Notes: generated from the sequence alone by a model not told the origin. A DNA stretch of 64,000 nucleotides from Lautropia sp. (GCA_030532895.1 JAUNKF010000001.1:186001-250000); one strand, 5' to 3'; shown: positions 7,391-17,751, counted from the stretch's first letter. Numbers and translations: made by a program.

Positions 7391-10117
7391 ATGAAAGACA
7401 TCGATCTGTCCTCCCACACCCCGATGATGCGTCAGTATCTGAGCATCAAGGCCGAGCATCCGGATGCGCTGGTGTTCTACCGGATGGGGGACTTCTATGA
7501 GCTGTTCTATGAGGATGCGCGGCGGGCGGCGTCGTTGCTGTCGATCACGCTGACGAAACGGGGGGCCTCGGCCGGTGAACCCATCCCGATGGCAGGGGTG
7601 CCGGTACAAGCGCTGGAGCAGTACCTGGCCCGGCTGGTGTCTGCGGGCGAATCGGTGGCCATCTGCGAGCAGATTGGTGACCCCGCCACGAGCAAGGGGC
7701 CGGTCGAGCGCAAGGTGGTGCGCACCATCACGCCTGGTACGCTCACCGATGCGCAGCTGCTGCCCGAGCGCGAAGACAGGCCGCTCGTGGCACTGGTGTT
7801 CAGGGGGGCAGGCAAAGAAGCCGTGGTGACGGTGGCCAGTGTGGTGGCGGCCAGCGGCCAATGCACGCTGATCACGTTGCCCGAGGCCGAGCTGGAGGCC
7901 GAAATCGAACGCATCGCCCCTGGTGAGCTGTTGATCACCGAGAAGGCCGCCCGACACAAGGCGGTGCTGATCGAGCGGATCAGGCAGCGGCTGCGTCAGG
8001 GGCCGGTGATGCCGGTCCTGGCCCGGCCTGACTGGCAGTTCGATGCCCAACGGGGCAGCCGCGAGATTCTGGAGAGCCTCGGCCTGCAGACACTGCACGC
8101 CACCGAGCTGCAGGATGATCCGGATGCGCTGTCGGCACTCGGCGCACTGCTGGCCTACCTGAACCAGCGCATCGGCCAGCCCTTCCGGCATTTGCAGCCC
8201 GTGCGCCGTCTGAGCCGCGAATCACTGATCACCATCGACCAGGTGGCGCGTCGCAATCTGGAGTTGATCCGGCCACTGCAGGATGAACAGGGCGCGACGC
8301 TGCTCTCCCGCATGGACGAATGCGCCACCTCGGCAGGCAGCCGACTGTTGCGCCAATGGCTGCTCGCGCCGCTTCAGGATCGGGCCGAAGTGCGGGCACG
8401 GCAGGCACTGGTGAGCCTGCTCGTGGATCAGCAGCTGAGCCACCCGATCGGTCAATTGCTCAAGCAGACGGCCGACATCGAGCGGATCAGCTCACGGATC
8501 ATGTTGGGCAGTGCGCGCCCTCGTGAACTGGTGGCGCTGCGCGACAGCCTGCCGATTCTGGCCGCCTGCGTGGAACAGTTGCAGACGTATGCCGATGGGG
8601 CCGAGCCGGAGGCCATCGAGGCGCTGGCGCACCTCGCCCAGGCTGCCAGCATCGACCCGGCCATTGGCGCCCGTCTGCACGACACCCTGCTCGACGAGCC
8701 GGCCACGATGATCCGCGATGGTGGGGTGATTCGGCCCGGCTTCGATGCCGAGCTGGACGAGCTGCGCCAGATCGATCAGGGCTGCGACGCCTTCCTCGCC
8801 GAGATGGAGCAACGCGAGCGCGAGCGCACGGGCATCCCCACGCTGAAGGTGGGCCACAACAGCGTTCATGGCTTCTACATCGAGCTGGGACGAACGCACA
8901 GCGACAAGGTGCCGGTCGAGTACCGCCGCCGTCAGACACTGAAAGCAGCCGAGCGTTACATCACCCCTGAGCTGAAAGCCTTTGAAGACAAGGCGTTGTC
9001 GGCCCGCGAGCGGGCGCTGGCCCGCGAACGGGTGTTGTACGAACAGTTGCTGGCCGAGCTGAAACCTCAGGTAAGCACCCTGCAGCAGATGGCAGGCGCA
9101 CTGGCTCGTCTGGATGTGTGCCACGCCTTTGCCGTGGTGGCGGCCCAATCCGGCTGGGTGCGGCCCACGATGCTGAGTGTGCCAGGTCTGCGCATCAAGG
9201 CCGGCCGGCATCCGGTGGTCGAACAGGTGGTCGAGCAATTCATCGCCAATGACTGCGACCTGAACCCGCAGCGGCGCCTATTGATCATCACCGGCCCCAA
9301 CATGGGCGGCAAATCCACCTACATGCGCCAATCGGCACTGATCGCGATCCTGGCCTGGTGCGGCAGTTTCGTGCCGGCGGCGGCTTGTGAAGTGGGGCCG
9401 ATCGACCGGATCTTCACACGGATCGGCGCCTCGGACGACCTGGCCGGCGGTCGCTCCACCTTCATGGTCGAAATGACCGAAGCGGCCGTCATCGTCAACG
9501 CCGCCACGGAGCGCTCGCTCGTCCTGGTCGACGAGATCGGTCGTGGCACCTCAACCTTCGACGGACTGGCGCTGGCCCATGCGATTGCACGTCATCTGCT
9601 CGTGCAGCGTCGCTGCCTGACGATGTTCGCCACCCATTATTTCGAGCTGACCTCATTGGCCGAACATGACGCAGCCGCCATCAACCTGCACCTGTCGGCC
9701 ACCGAGCACAATGGCGGTATCGTCTTCCTGCATCAGGTCTGCCCCGGCCCGGCCAACCAGAGCCACGGGCTTCAGGTGGCGCGGCTGGCCGGGCTGCCGG
9801 CGGGTCTGCTACGCCATGCCCGCAGCCTGTTGCAGCAGCTCGAAGCCTCGGCGGCCGACAAGGGGCCGCAGATGGATCTGTTTGCGGCAAATGTCCCAGA
9901 CGAACACGATGTCATGGATAGTCCCGAAAATGACAATCTGAGACAATCTGACCGGGCTGACAGTTCGCCAGCCTCATCAGCCACGCCGGTGATCGACGCA
10001 CGCGCCGCACGCATCGCTGCCGAATTGCTGGCGCTGGAGTTGGACTCGCTGAGTCCACGACAAGCCATCGATCAACTCTATCAATGGCGACAGGCGTTGG
10101 ATACGCTGGACACATGA
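7391..10117 (+). CDS. mutS: DNA mismatch repair protein MutS
   Basis: Recognises base mismatches and small loops and starts methyl-directed or nick-directed repair with MutL. 908 residues. The mismatch-binding F-Y-E is at residues 35-37 (MGDFYELFY). Connector, core and clamp domains follow. The ABC-type ATPase has the Walker A motif [13 protein letters not shown] near residue 635, and further on the Walker B ([20 protein letters not shown]) and the FATHYFEL switch. The C-terminal tail (about 825-908) includes the short helical oligomerisation segment [30 protein letters not shown]. The stop overlaps the next start as ATGA. Confidence 0.98.
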   Translation: MKDIDLSSHTPMMRQYLSIKAEHPDALVFYRMGDFYELFYEDARRAASLLSITLTKRGASAGEPIPMAGVPVQALEQYLARLVSAGESVAICEQIGDPATSKGPVERKVVRTITPGTLTDAQLLPEREDRPLVALVFRGAGKEAVVTVASVVAASGQCTLITLPEAELEAEIERIAPGELLITEKAARHKAVLIERIRQRLRQGPVMPVLARPDWQFDAQRGSREILESLGLQTLHATELQDDPDALSALGALLAYLNQRIGQPFRHLQPVRRLSRESLITIDQVARRNLELIRPLQDEQGATLLSRMDECATSAGSRLLRQWLLAPLQDRAEVRARQALVSLLVDQQLSHPIGQLLKQTADIERISSRIMLGSARPRELVALRDSLPILAACVEQLQTYADGAEPEAIEALAHLAQAASIDPAIGARLHDTLLDEPATMIRDGGVIRPGFDAELDELRQIDQGCDAFLAEMEQRERERTGIPTLKVGHNSVHGFYIELGRTHSDKVPVEYRRRQTLKAAERYITPELKAFEDKALSARERALARERVLYEQLLAELKPQVSTLQQMAGALARLDVCHAFAVVAAQSGWVRPTMLSVPGLRIKAGRHPVVEQVVEQFIANDCDLNPQRRLLIITGPNMGGKSTYMRQSALIAILAWCGSFVPAAACEVGPIDRIFTRIGASDDLAGGRSTFMVEMTEAAVIVNAATERSLVLVDEIGRGTSTFDGLALAHAIARHLLVQRRCLTMFATHYFELTSLAEHDAAAINLHLSATEHNGGIVFLHQVCPGPANQSHGLQVARLAGLPAGLLRHARSLLQQLEASAADKGPQMDLFAANVPDEHDVMDSPENDNLRQSDRADSSPASSATPVIDARAARIAAELLALELDSLSPRQAIDQLYQWRQALDTLDT

Positions 10118-11286
10118 GCACCCCCTCCCCCGAGCGTCCCTTTTCCGAATTACGGCGGCGTCACCTGCGAAGACTCTCAAGCAGCGCCGTCGCCCTACCG
10201 GCCCTGGCCCTCACAGGCACGCCGCCCAACGCGGCCCCACCGCCGGAGCACCTGCAACGGCTCGACAGCATGGTACTCGCGCAAAACGGCAAGCCTTTCG
10301 GCCATGAACCCCATGTCAATGGCTGGGGCAGCGGAACCGTGCCCTTCGACAATACCGATCGACGCTTTCGATTCGGCTTCATCGGTGACACCCCGTACAA
10401 CCGCCTGGATCAGTACGGCTTGTCGCAGGTGATGAAAGGGCTGGATGAAACCGATCTGGAATTCGTGCTGCACGTGGGCGATATCAAGGGGCGAAGTGAG
10501 GCATGCTCCGACACGCTGCTCTGTGACCGCCTGGAGACGCTTGATCGCAGCCGTCACCCGCTGATTCTCACGCCCGGCGACAACGAATGGACGGACTGTT
10601 TCAACCGCAAGACAGACGACCCCTTTGCCCCTGGCGCGCCGCTGGACAGGCTGCATTGGCTACGCAAGCAGATCTATCACCATCCTGAATCGATGGGACA
10701 GCGTCGCATTCAGGTCGAGCAGCAGCGCCAGATGATCACCCAACTCTCGGTGCGAGACTCGAACCAGATCGAGCAACCCCGCCTGCCAGAAAACCTTCGC
10801 TGGCGGATCGGCTCGCTACAGTTCTGCACCATTCATGTGGTGGGCAGCAACAATGGCATGGCCTACACCGCCGAGCTGCGCCAGGCCTGGGCGCTCCGGC
10901 AGCAGGCCAATGCCATCTGGCTCACCGAAACGGCACTGTTGGCCAAGCGCTATGGCGCCAAGGGGCTGGTGATCGCCACGCACGCCAACATGCGGTTCGA
11001 GCAGGACAACAACGACGGCTGGACATCCACACGACAGGCCATCATCTCGGCAGCCACCGATTTCGATGGCCCGGTTGCGCTCCTGCATGGCGATACACAC
11101 ATCTTCCGCACCGACCGGTTGTTGCTGAAGTCTCATGGGCTGGATCGCTTCATCCGGGTGGAATGCTTCGGCTCCCCCTTCAGCTGGCAATGGGTGACGA
11201 TTCGCTGGAACCCGGAAGCCGCCACCCTGGCCAAGCCAGATCCCGACATCGGCCCGGCCTTTCAGGTGTACACCCATCACGCCTGA
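10114..11286 (+). CDS. Calcineurin-like metallophosphoesterase, probably exported
   Basis: Predicted metal-dependent phosphoesterase of 390 residues; substrate unknown. The metallophosphatase signature appears in order as [35 protein letters not shown] and LLHGDTHIF, which supply the metal-binding D, D, N, H and H residues. The N-terminus is Arg-rich followed by a short hydrophobic stretch ([20 protein letters not shown]) and may be a Tat-like signal, though the consensus is weak. The start overlaps the mutS stop by ATGA, so it is translationally coupled to mutS. That pairing is unusual and its meaning is unclear. A phosphohydrolase acting outside the cytoplasm seems likeliest. Confidence 0.82.
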   Translation: MSTPSPERPFSELRRRHLRRLSSSAVALPALALTGTPPNAAPPPEHLQRLDSMVLAQNGKPFGHEPHVNGWGSGTVPFDNTDRRFRFGFIGDTPYNRLDQYGLSQVMKGLDETDLEFVLHVGDIKGRSEACSDTLLCDRLETLDRSRHPLILTPGDNEWTDCFNRKTDDPFAPGAPLDRLHWLRKQIYHHPESMGQRRIQVEQQRQMITQLSVRDSNQIEQPRLPENLRWRIGSLQFCTIHVVGSNNGMAYTAELRQAWALRQQANAIWLTETALLAKRYGAKGLVIATHANMRFEQDNNDGWTSTRQAIISAATDFDGPVALLHGDTHIFRTDRLLLKSHGLDRFIRVECFGSPFSWQWVTIRWNPEAATLAKPDPDIGPAFQVYTHHA

Positions 11287-11667
11287 TGCCCATGCGTGCA
11301 TCCGCCCGGAAGCCTTTTATGGGACGAATCAGCGCCTGAGTCACGCCAGGCGCCCGTGGGCGCCTGCACTGCCAGCCCCTCGAAGCGCCACCAACCGCGA
11401 CAGCACATGTCGGGGATATTGCGAGCCAGCCCCTAATCTTTCAGCAAGTATCAAATGGGCGCATTGGCTGACACCTTCACACAGCCCGCGACATCAGCCT
11501 CACACAAGGTGCCGAAGCGACTGATAGGATGGCAACGCCGCTCGTGCATGGGTTCCTGCCCACGATGGCCCATTCGGGTGTCATGGCATGAGGCTGGCCA
11601 GCGTCTGTTGAGAAAGGTGGCAACAGAACGACAGAAAGCAACGTGATTCCACCTGAACGGAGAGATT
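11287..11667. other. Intergenic region before the second lipoprotein
   Basis: No gene is supported. A perfect 8-bp hairpin (CAGGCGCC/GGCGCCTG, 11347-11366) follows the phosphoesterase gene without a T run. GGGACGAAT at 11321-11329 weakly resembles part of the short repeat described at 35935. The ribosome site for the next gene, GGAGAG, is at the right end. Confidence 0.5.
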
Positions 11668-11991
11668 ATGCGCAAACTGATTTTTGCTGCCCCGCTGCTG
11701 GCTTTGGGTCTCGTGGCCTGCAAACAGGAAGCCCCCGCACCAGACGCAAGCCAGTCGATGGATGCCGCCAAGGAAAGTGCTGCCCAAGCGGCCGATGCAG
11801 CCAAAGATGCAGCCGCTGAAGCCAAGGATGCCGCTGGCCATGCAGCCGATGCAGCACGTGCCGAAGGCGCTGCAGCAGCAGAAAAGGCTGAAGAATCAGC
11901 AACCCAGCTGAAAAACGACGCCGCCCGGACGGCCGAAGAAGCCAAGGCTGCAGCCGAGCGAGCCGTGGAAGCTGCCAAACAGAATCAGTGA
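11668..11991 (+). CDS. Small Ala-rich lipoprotein with LEA-like repeats (paralogue 2)
   Basis: Predicted lipoprotein of 107 residues, paralogous to the gene at 6319. The signal peptide MRKLIFAAPLLALGLVAC differs from that of paralogue 1 at only three positions. The mature part again has MDAAKESAAQA, AAKDAA and AKDAAGHA blocks and ends in RAVEAAKQ. It is shorter and lacks the EKYDAAK units. GGAGAG lies just before the ATG and a strong terminator follows. Upstream regions of the two copies are not alike, so they may be expressed under different conditions. Function unknown; probably anchored in the envelope as an amphipathic helix. Confidence 0.85.
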   Translation: MRKLIFAAPLLALGLVACKQEAPAPDASQSMDAAKESAAQAADAAKDAAAEAKDAAGHAADAARAEGAAAAEKAEESATQLKNDAARTAEEAKAAAERAVEAAKQNQ

Positions 11992-12032
11992 TGCGGCAGC
12001 TGGCCGTGGCATGGACACGGCCCAAATGAACG

Positions 12033-12070
12033 AGGCGCTTGTCAGCTCGATGGCTGACAAGCGCCTTTTC
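12033..12070 (+). terminator. Rho-independent terminator
   Basis: A perfect 14-bp stem (12033-12046 with 12053-12066) with a 6-base loop, followed by TTTCC. It ends transcription of the lipoprotein gene and lies between it and the convergent bamC. Confidence 0.85.
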
Positions 12071-12092
12071 CGTGAAACGGTCTGGCCGGCAC

Positions 12093-13292
12093 TCAGCGCA
12101 GGTTTTCCTGCATGACCCGGACGATGGTGTTGGCCACGCGGCGATCGGCTTGCGTCTGCACCGGGCTGCCATCGGCCAGCCGTACCGTGAGCACCGACTG
12201 TTCGCCTTCGCCCGCGATGTGCAGCTGATAATGCTGCCCGCTCAGATCCTTGCGCTCGCCCGAGAAGATGCGGGACAAGGCGCCTTGTTGTTCATCGCGA
12301 CGCTGCGGATCGACATAACGGATGTTGTAGGTGCCCTGATCGCGATGGCGGTCTTCGATGACGAAATCGAGCCGATCAAGGATCAGCCCCACCTCGCGCC
12401 AGGCTCGCTCGAAAGCGTCGGCGATCTGCAACTGCGGCGGCTGATCTGCGATCTCGATGACGCGGGCACGCTCGGCGGCCGGCGCCGAGACACCGTCGGC
12501 GGCATCAGCCGCTGCCGGCGTGGTCTGGACGCCCTGCCGGGCATCCGCCTGCCGGGCCACAGGCTGGCCCAGGCGCGCCAGCATCCTGCGCAGATATTCC
12601 ACCTCCAGCACCGGACGATTGTCGTTGTTGGCCACCCATTTGGAGCTGTCCTTGTTGGCGCCTGTCAGCACCTCTTCCCGACCATAATAGGTGAGATAGA
12701 TTTCAGTGCCACCGCCCGGCGCCCGCTCGATGCGGGTGCGATACTTGTCGCGCTCACCGGTGGCGTAAATGGCGCCTGCCTTGCTGGCCATGATGCCGCG
12801 CAGGCCCGAGTTTTCCACGCGCTGGTAACGCTCGGCCCAGTCGGTTTCCATGATGCCGAGCTGGGGCGAGGCCATCTCCAGGTTGAAGCCCTGAACGGCC
12901 CAGAAATCGAGCAACACCGGCCAGACGGCATCCGGCTCGGCATCCACCTCGATCCAGCGAACCTGCCCATGCCGATGGATGCGTGCGCCCGACGACTCGG
13001 GCAGCACCCCACCGGCACGAGGCTGATCCTGCCCTTGGAGCGTTTCACGACGACGGTTGTATTCGCTCAGGCTCTCGCCTTCGTCGGCACGGCGAGGCAA
13101 TGCATAGCGGCCATCGGCCTTCGGCGTGACCAGATCGGGCGGCACGTCCAGCATCGGCCCCTGGCGAGCATTGCGATACTCGACCCCATCGGGTTCGAGT
13201 GCGCTACGCAGGGACGTGCAACCACCCGCCAGCAGAAAGGGAATCAACAGAACGGGCCAGGCAGCCCCCAACGGGCGGCGCACAGTCGTCAT
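12093..13292 (-). CDS. bamC: Outer-membrane assembly lipoprotein BamC (NlpB/DapX family)
   Basis: Lipoprotein subunit of the beta-barrel assembly (BAM) complex at the periplasmic face of the outer membrane. 399 residues. The signal peptide ends in a lipobox, LLAGGC. The unstructured segment YRNARQGPMLDVPPDLVTPKADGRY is the BamC hallmark that contacts BamD. Two helix-grip domains follow (about residues 105-230 and 280-399), with WIEVDAEPDAVWPVLLDFW and ENSGLRGIMASKAGAIYATGERDKYRTR visible. The ATG at 13292 overlaps the dapA stop (ATGA) and has AGGAG upstream, so I did not use the longer frame to 13415. The dapA-bamC order is classical. Confidence 0.9.
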   Translation of the reverse strand: MTTVRRPLGAAWPVLLIPFLLAGGCTSLRSALEPDGVEYRNARQGPMLDVPPDLVTPKADGRYALPRRADEGESLSEYNRRRETLQGQDQPRAGGVLPESSGARIHRHGQVRWIEVDAEPDAVWPVLLDFWAVQGFNLEMASPQLGIMETDWAERYQRVENSGLRGIMASKAGAIYATGERDKYRTRIERAPGGGTEIYLTYYGREEVLTGANKDSSKWVANNDNRPVLEVEYLRRMLARLGQPVARQADARQGVQTTPAAADAADGVSAPAAERARVIEIADQPPQLQIADAFERAWREVGLILDRLDFVIEDRHRDQGTYNIRYVDPQRRDEQQGALSRIFSGERKDLSGQHYQLHIAGEGEQSVLTVRLADGSPVQTQADRRVANTIVRVMQENLR

Positions 13293-14173
13293 CAGGCAGA
13301 CACTCCTACGGTTTGCATGGCTTTCATCACCAGGGATTCGGCCGCCGGCGACAGTGGCGCCAGCGGCAAACGCACGGCAGCGCTCTGGATACGGCCCATC
13401 TTCGCCAATGCCCATTTGACCGGCACCGGATTCGGCTCACAGAACAGGCCGGTATGCAGTGGCATCAGCTGCCGGTTGATGGCCCGCGCCGTGACGAAAT
13501 CACCGGCCAGCGCAGCCTCGCACATCTTCGCCATCTCGGCCGGCGCCACATTGGCCGTGACGGAGATGACACCGTGCGAACCGACCGACATCAGCGCCAG
13601 GGCCGAGTCGTCATTGCCGCTGTAGACGCCGAAATCATCGGGCAACTGCGCCAGCAGCGCCGCACCACGACCCACATCGCCGGTGGCGTCTTTCAAACCG
13701 ATGATGCCGGGCACGCTGGCCAGCCGCAACACCGTGTCGTTGCTGATGTCGGCCACGGTACGGCCCGGCACATTGTAGAGAATGACGGGCAGGCCGCCTT
13801 CCTTGGCCACGGCACTGAAATGCTGGAACAGCCCTTCCTGCGAGGGCTTGTTGTAATAAGGTGCCACCTGCAACGTGGCATCGGCCCCGAGCGCCTTGGC
13901 ATGACGGGTGAGGTCGATGGCTTCGCGAGTGGCATTGGCCCCGGTACCCGCCACGATCGGCACTCGGCCACGTGCCTGCTCGACCGCCACCTTGATCAGC
14001 TCGCAATGCTCTTCGACGCTGACGGTTGGGGATTCACCGGTGGTGCCCACCGAAACGATGGCACTGGTACCCGACTGGATGTGCCAGTCAATCAGTTGGC
14101 GGTAGGTGTCCAGGTCAAGCTCGCCACCGGCCTTCATAGGCGAGACGACGGCGACCATGCTGCCTTTGATCAT
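13292..14173 (-). CDS. dapA: 4-hydroxy-tetrahydrodipicolinate synthase
   Basis: Condenses pyruvate with aspartate semialdehyde, the first committed step to diaminopimelate and lysine. 293 residues, the normal length. TIM-barrel family marks are VGTTGESPT, VPIVAGTGANATREAI, YYNKPSQEGL, ILYNVPGRT (catalytic Tyr) and IIGLKDATGD (Schiff-base Lys). The ATG at 14173 is preceded by GGGAG. The gene is followed directly by bamC with an ATGA overlap. Its aspartate semialdehyde substrate comes from asd at 52490. Confidence 0.97.
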   Translation of the reverse strand: MIKGSMVAVVSPMKAGGELDLDTYRQLIDWHIQSGTSAIVSVGTTGESPTVSVEEHCELIKVAVEQARGRVPIVAGTGANATREAIDLTRHAKALGADATLQVAPYYNKPSQEGLFQHFSAVAKEGGLPVILYNVPGRTVADISNDTVLRLASVPGIIGLKDATGDVGRGAALLAQLPDDFGVYSGNDDSALALMSVGSHGVISVTANVAPAEMAKMCEAALAGDFVTARAINRQLMPLHTGLFCEPNPVPVKWALAKMGRIQSAAVRLPLAPLSPAAESLVMKAMQTVGVSA

Positions 14174-14281
14174 GATTGCTCCCGATTGATGATCGGCTGT
14201 ATGGTGAGATGCTGCGTGTGGTCCACCACCGGCCCGAGCGGGCAAACCGGCATGGTGCAGCACCAAGACTTGCCGGCCATT

Positions 14282-14833
14282 CTAGCGCAGCCGTTCAGGC
14301 GCCGGGTTCCGCCAGGCCACGATTCGCTGAATCACGGCCGGGCGCGGTGAGCCAAGTACCCCCTGCTCGAAGGCACACACCCGCAATGCCGCCCGTCGTG
14401 CCGCCGTCAACAATTCGTCGGGTTGCAGCAGGAAGGCCGGATTGGCCGGCCTACCATAGCGCGCATGACCAGCGGCGAAGGTTTCATAGATCAGGCAACC
14501 GCCGTCTGCCAACAATCCCAACAGCATATCCAGTCTTGGACGAAACAGGTATCGGCTGACCACTATGACGGCAAAGCGCTCCGAGCAGAAATCCCAGGCG
14601 GTCGACTCCAGATCGACCACCCGCGCTTCGATGCCCGGTACCTCATTCAACACCAGGCAGGCCGGGTTGCGATCCAAAGCCAACACCTCGAACCCCCGTT
14701 CGGCAGCCAGTTTGGCATGCCGGCCGGCGCCACAGGCAAAATCCAAGGCACGCCCCGGCCCTGTCGGCTCGGGCAACCAACGTGCCACCCAGTCACTGGG
14801 CTGGGCATCATGGGCAAGTTCCTGGGCTGACAT
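14282..14833 (-). CDS. Class I SAM-dependent methyltransferase
   Basis: Small soluble methyltransferase of 183 residues, substrate unknown. SAM-binding motif I is RALDFACGAGRHAKLAAERG (about residues 29-48); the acidic post-I residue is in EVLALDRN; then come FAVIVVSRYLFRPRLDMLLGLLADGGCLIYETF (motifs IV-V). The fold and length resemble TehB-like or tRNA/metabolite methyltransferases. The ATG at 14833 has AGGAG upstream. It is divergent from the GGDEF/EAL gene, whose GTG start lies only 44 bases away. Confidence 0.8.
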   Translation of the reverse strand: MSAQELAHDAQPSDWVARWLPEPTGPGRALDFACGAGRHAKLAAERGFEVLALDRNPACLVLNEVPGIEARVVDLESTAWDFCSERFAVIVVSRYLFRPRLDMLLGLLADGGCLIYETFAAGHARYGRPANPAFLLQPDELLTAARRAALRVCAFEQGVLGSPRPAVIQRIVAWRNPAPERLR

Positions 14834-14877
14834 GGCAGCAGCTCCTGTTATCACGGTACGGGGTGGGTTCAACTGAC

Positions 14878-17751
14878 GTGGCAAAGCGCAAATCACGCCA
14901 ATTCTATTCACATCAGGTGCTGGGGCCACGGCGCCTGGTGATCTTCGGCCTGCCAACCGTGGTGGCGAGCCTCATCGTGCTCGGCTATTTTCATGGCAAC
15001 ACCTGGCTCAACGATTACCTCGGATACGTCAGCCCGGTCATCCTGTGCGCCGTCACGCTCTTCAGCTATGGTCTGCTGAAAGTCTCGCTGGAATTGCGGG
15101 AGCAAAGCCGTATCAACCGCCGGCTCAAGGAAGTCCAGGCCCAGCACGGGCTGGCTGAAGGACTGGCCCGGATGGGATCATGGGTGCTCGACATCGCCGA
15201 AGACCGTTTCTACTGGAGCGAGGGCTGCTTTCAGGTTTTCGACCTCGATCCGGCCCACGGTGCCCCTTCCCGGCAGGCTTTCTTCATCTGCATCCACCCC
15301 GAAGATCAGCAGGGCTGGAAGGACGCGCACCGTCGTGCCGTGCGTCAGGGTGAGCAGATCCTTCACAAGTACCGCTATAAAAAACCCAATGGTGAGGTCA
15401 TCTGGATCAGCTCCATCGCCGAGCCGGAATACGATTCGGACGGCAAGCATCTGCTGCGGCTGGCCGGCTCGATCCAGGACATCACGCAAGCCGAGCGGAT
15501 GCAGGCCGAACGCGCCGCCAGCGAGCAGAAATACAAGAACCTGACCGAACTCAGCTCGGACTGGGAGTGGGCGATGAATGCCAACTTCCTGATCACGCAG
15601 ATCACCGGGCGGGTCGATGCCGATCTGAAAGCCTGGTCGGATCATGTGCCCGGTCACTTCCTGTGGGACAACCCCGGCATGCGACTGCTGCCGAACGACT
15701 GGGCCAAGCTGAAAGCCAGCCTTCAGGCCCGTGAAGCCTTCAAGAATCTGAGATTCACGGTACTGGCGCCCACCAAGGAGCTGTATACGATTCAGCTCTC
15801 CGGCCGCCCCACCCTGGATGCAGACACCCAGCAATTCAACGGTTATCACGGCGTGGGCCGTAACGTCACGCTCGAAACCAAGCATGACCTGCTGCTCGCA
15901 CTTGAAAGCAAGTTTGCCGAGCTGGTACGGGAACATGATGAAGAATCGGACGTGATCACCGGCACGATCCGGACGGTCTGCCAGCAGCTCGGCTGGCATG
16001 GCGGCGCGATGCTGGCATTGATCGAAAGCACCCAATCGTTCCGGGTTCAGGAGCACTGGGGCAACGAGGCCATTACCGCGGTACTGGGTCAGATGACCAA
16101 GCCGATTCCGATCCTGAACAACTCCTGCGAGAAACAGGCTTGGGAGGGTGGCGCCGTCTGGCTGGACAACACGGCCCTCGACCGGGCATTCTCGCAGCGC
16201 TACGAAACGACGGCCACACAGTCACAAGCGGCATTCATCACGCCGATCATGGACGAAAAGAACAAGGTGCTGCGGGTGCTGATCTTCTTCTCGCCGATCA
16301 GCTACAAGCAGACCCCCTTCCTGCGCGAGCTGGCAGGCGCGCTCTCGCGCATGATGTCGCTGTATCTGCAGCGAAAGAATGCTGAAGATCGGCTGCGCCG
16401 TGCGTCACAGCACGACGCGCTGACCGGGCTGCCCAATCGGGCGTTTCTCACCGAACACCTGGAGCGGCGGCTTGCGAAGCGGGAACCGCTCGCCCTGCTC
16501 TACATCGACCTTGACCGCTACAAGGCGATCAACGACACGCTGGGCCACCAGGCTGGTGACCAGGTGCTGATCGAGGTGTCGCAGCGCTTCAAGTCCACCA
16601 TCGGGCCGAACAACATCGCGGCGCGGATGGGGGGTGACGAATTCGTGCTGCTGCTCGACAAGCAGAACAATGCGCAGTTCGCCGAGGATCTGGCCCGCCA
16701 GGTGCTGGCCGCGGTCGAACGTCCCTTCATCCTGAAGGGCCGTGCACACTTCCTGTCGGCCAGTATCGGCATCGCCCTCTCTCCGCTGCACGGCAGCGAT
16801 GCGAGCACGCTGATCCGCTGCGCCGACAACGCGATGTACACGGTGAAGTCCGAGGGCCGCAACGATGTACGCCTGTACACGCAAAAGGATGTGAAGCATC
16901 GCGATCCGCAGCAACTCACGGCCGATCTGCCGCTCGCCATGGAGCGTGGTGAGGTGGAGCTGCACTATCAGCCCGTGATTTCGGTGCACGACAACCGCGT
17001 GGTGGGCATGGAGGGGTTGATCCGCTGGCGTCACCCGACGCTGGGCATCTTGATGCCGGATGCCTTCCTGCCACTGGCCGAGCAAAGCAACCTGATGCGT
17101 GAAGTGGGTCTGTGGACGATCCGCCGGGCGCTGGACGACCGCATCAAGCTGGGCCTTGGCTCGCACGATGACCTGGTCGTGTCGGTCAACATCTCGCCCA
17201 CGCAGATGAACGAGGACGATTTCCTCACCAAGGTGCAGACGCTGCTCAGCGAGCGGAAGTTTCCGCCCAAGCTGCTGCGTCTGGAGCTGGTGGAGAACAC
17301 GCTGATCGAAGGCTCGACGAAGACGATCAACCGGCTGAATGCACTGCGCCGGTTGGGTGTGGAAGTGGTGGTGGACAACTTCGGCACCGGCTATGCCTCT
17401 CTCTCTTATCTGCGCAACCTGCCCGTGAGCGGACTGAAGATCGATCACACCTTCGTGAAAGGCTTGCCGGCCGACAAGAGTAACGCTGCCATCATCCACG
17501 CGATCATGACGCTGGCTGAAAAGCTGGGACTCAAAGTGATCGCTGAAGGCGTCAGCTCACGTGAGGAGATGCTGGCGCTACGCGATGTCGGCTGCTCACG
17601 GATGCAGGGCAATTTCATCTCGCGCCCGCTGACGATGGTCGAGATGGCGGCCTTCCTGCAGCATGTGCGAAAGCCGCAGGCGGCTGCCACCGCCCCTGCC
17701 CGGCCCACCAAGCCGGCGCCAAATCCGATGGCCACCCCCGGCCGGTTCTAG
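14878..17751 (+). CDS. Membrane-anchored PAS/GAF/GGDEF/EAL cyclic-di-GMP signalling protein
   Basis: Predicted c-di-GMP turnover or sensing protein, 957 residues. Two transmembrane helices near the N-terminus (VIFGLPTVVASLIVLGYFHG and YVSPVILCAVTLFSYGLL) precede PAS-like domains (about 85-340), then a GAF-like region (about 345-500). The GGDEF domain starts at DALTGLPNRAFL and has an intact GGDEF near residue 584; the RxxD inhibitory site is absent. The EAL domain carries E712-G713-L714 in place of EAL and D833-N834 where the family has the metal-binding DD, while the lysine (K854), the AEGV glutamate (E890) and the NISP asparagine are kept. It is therefore probably a diguanylate cyclase with a weakened or c-di-GMP-sensing EAL. 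The start is GTG (GGGGTGGG upstream); an ATG at 14782 is an alternative. Confidence 0.88.
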   Translation: MAKRKSRQFYSHQVLGPRRLVIFGLPTVVASLIVLGYFHGNTWLNDYLGYVSPVILCAVTLFSYGLLKVSLELREQSRINRRLKEVQAQHGLAEGLARMGSWVLDIAEDRFYWSEGCFQVFDLDPAHGAPSRQAFFICIHPEDQQGWKDAHRRAVRQGEQILHKYRYKKPNGEVIWISSIAEPEYDSDGKHLLRLAGSIQDITQAERMQAERAASEQKYKNLTELSSDWEWAMNANFLITQITGRVDADLKAWSDHVPGHFLWDNPGMRLLPNDWAKLKASLQAREAFKNLRFTVLAPTKELYTIQLSGRPTLDADTQQFNGYHGVGRNVTLETKHDLLLALESKFAELVREHDEESDVITGTIRTVCQQLGWHGGAMLALIESTQSFRVQEHWGNEAITAVLGQMTKPIPILNNSCEKQAWEGGAVWLDNTALDRAFSQRYETTATQSQAAFITPIMDEKNKVLRVLIFFSPISYKQTPFLRELAGALSRMMSLYLQRKNAEDRLRRASQHDALTGLPNRAFLTEHLERRLAKREPLALLYIDLDRYKAINDTLGHQAGDQVLIEVSQRFKSTIGPNNIAARMGGDEFVLLLDKQNNAQFAEDLARQVLAAVERPFILKGRAHFLSASIGIALSPLHGSDASTLIRCADNAMYTVKSEGRNDVRLYTQKDVKHRDPQQLTADLPLAMERGEVELHYQPVISVHDNRVVGMEGLIRWRHPTLGILMPDAFLPLAEQSNLMREVGLWTIRRALDDRIKLGLGSHDDLVVSVNISPTQMNEDDFLTKVQTLLSERKFPPKLLRLELVENTLIEGSTKTINRLNALRRLGVEVVVDNFGTGYASLSYLRNLPVSGLKIDHTFVKGLPADKSNAAIIHAIMTLAEKLGLKVIAEGVSSREEMLALRDVGCSRMQGNFISRPLTMVEMAAFLQHVRKPQAAATAPARPTKPAPNPMATPGRF

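Noticed and set aside
7001-8191. Open frame of 396 codons on the - strand
   Set aside because: Overlaps the start of mutS on the other strand; no recognised domain and His/Gln/Arg-rich shadow composition.
12039-13625. Long open frame of 528 codons on the + strand
   Set aside because: It is antisense to bamC and dapA, both of which have full family motifs; it is a high-GC shadow frame.
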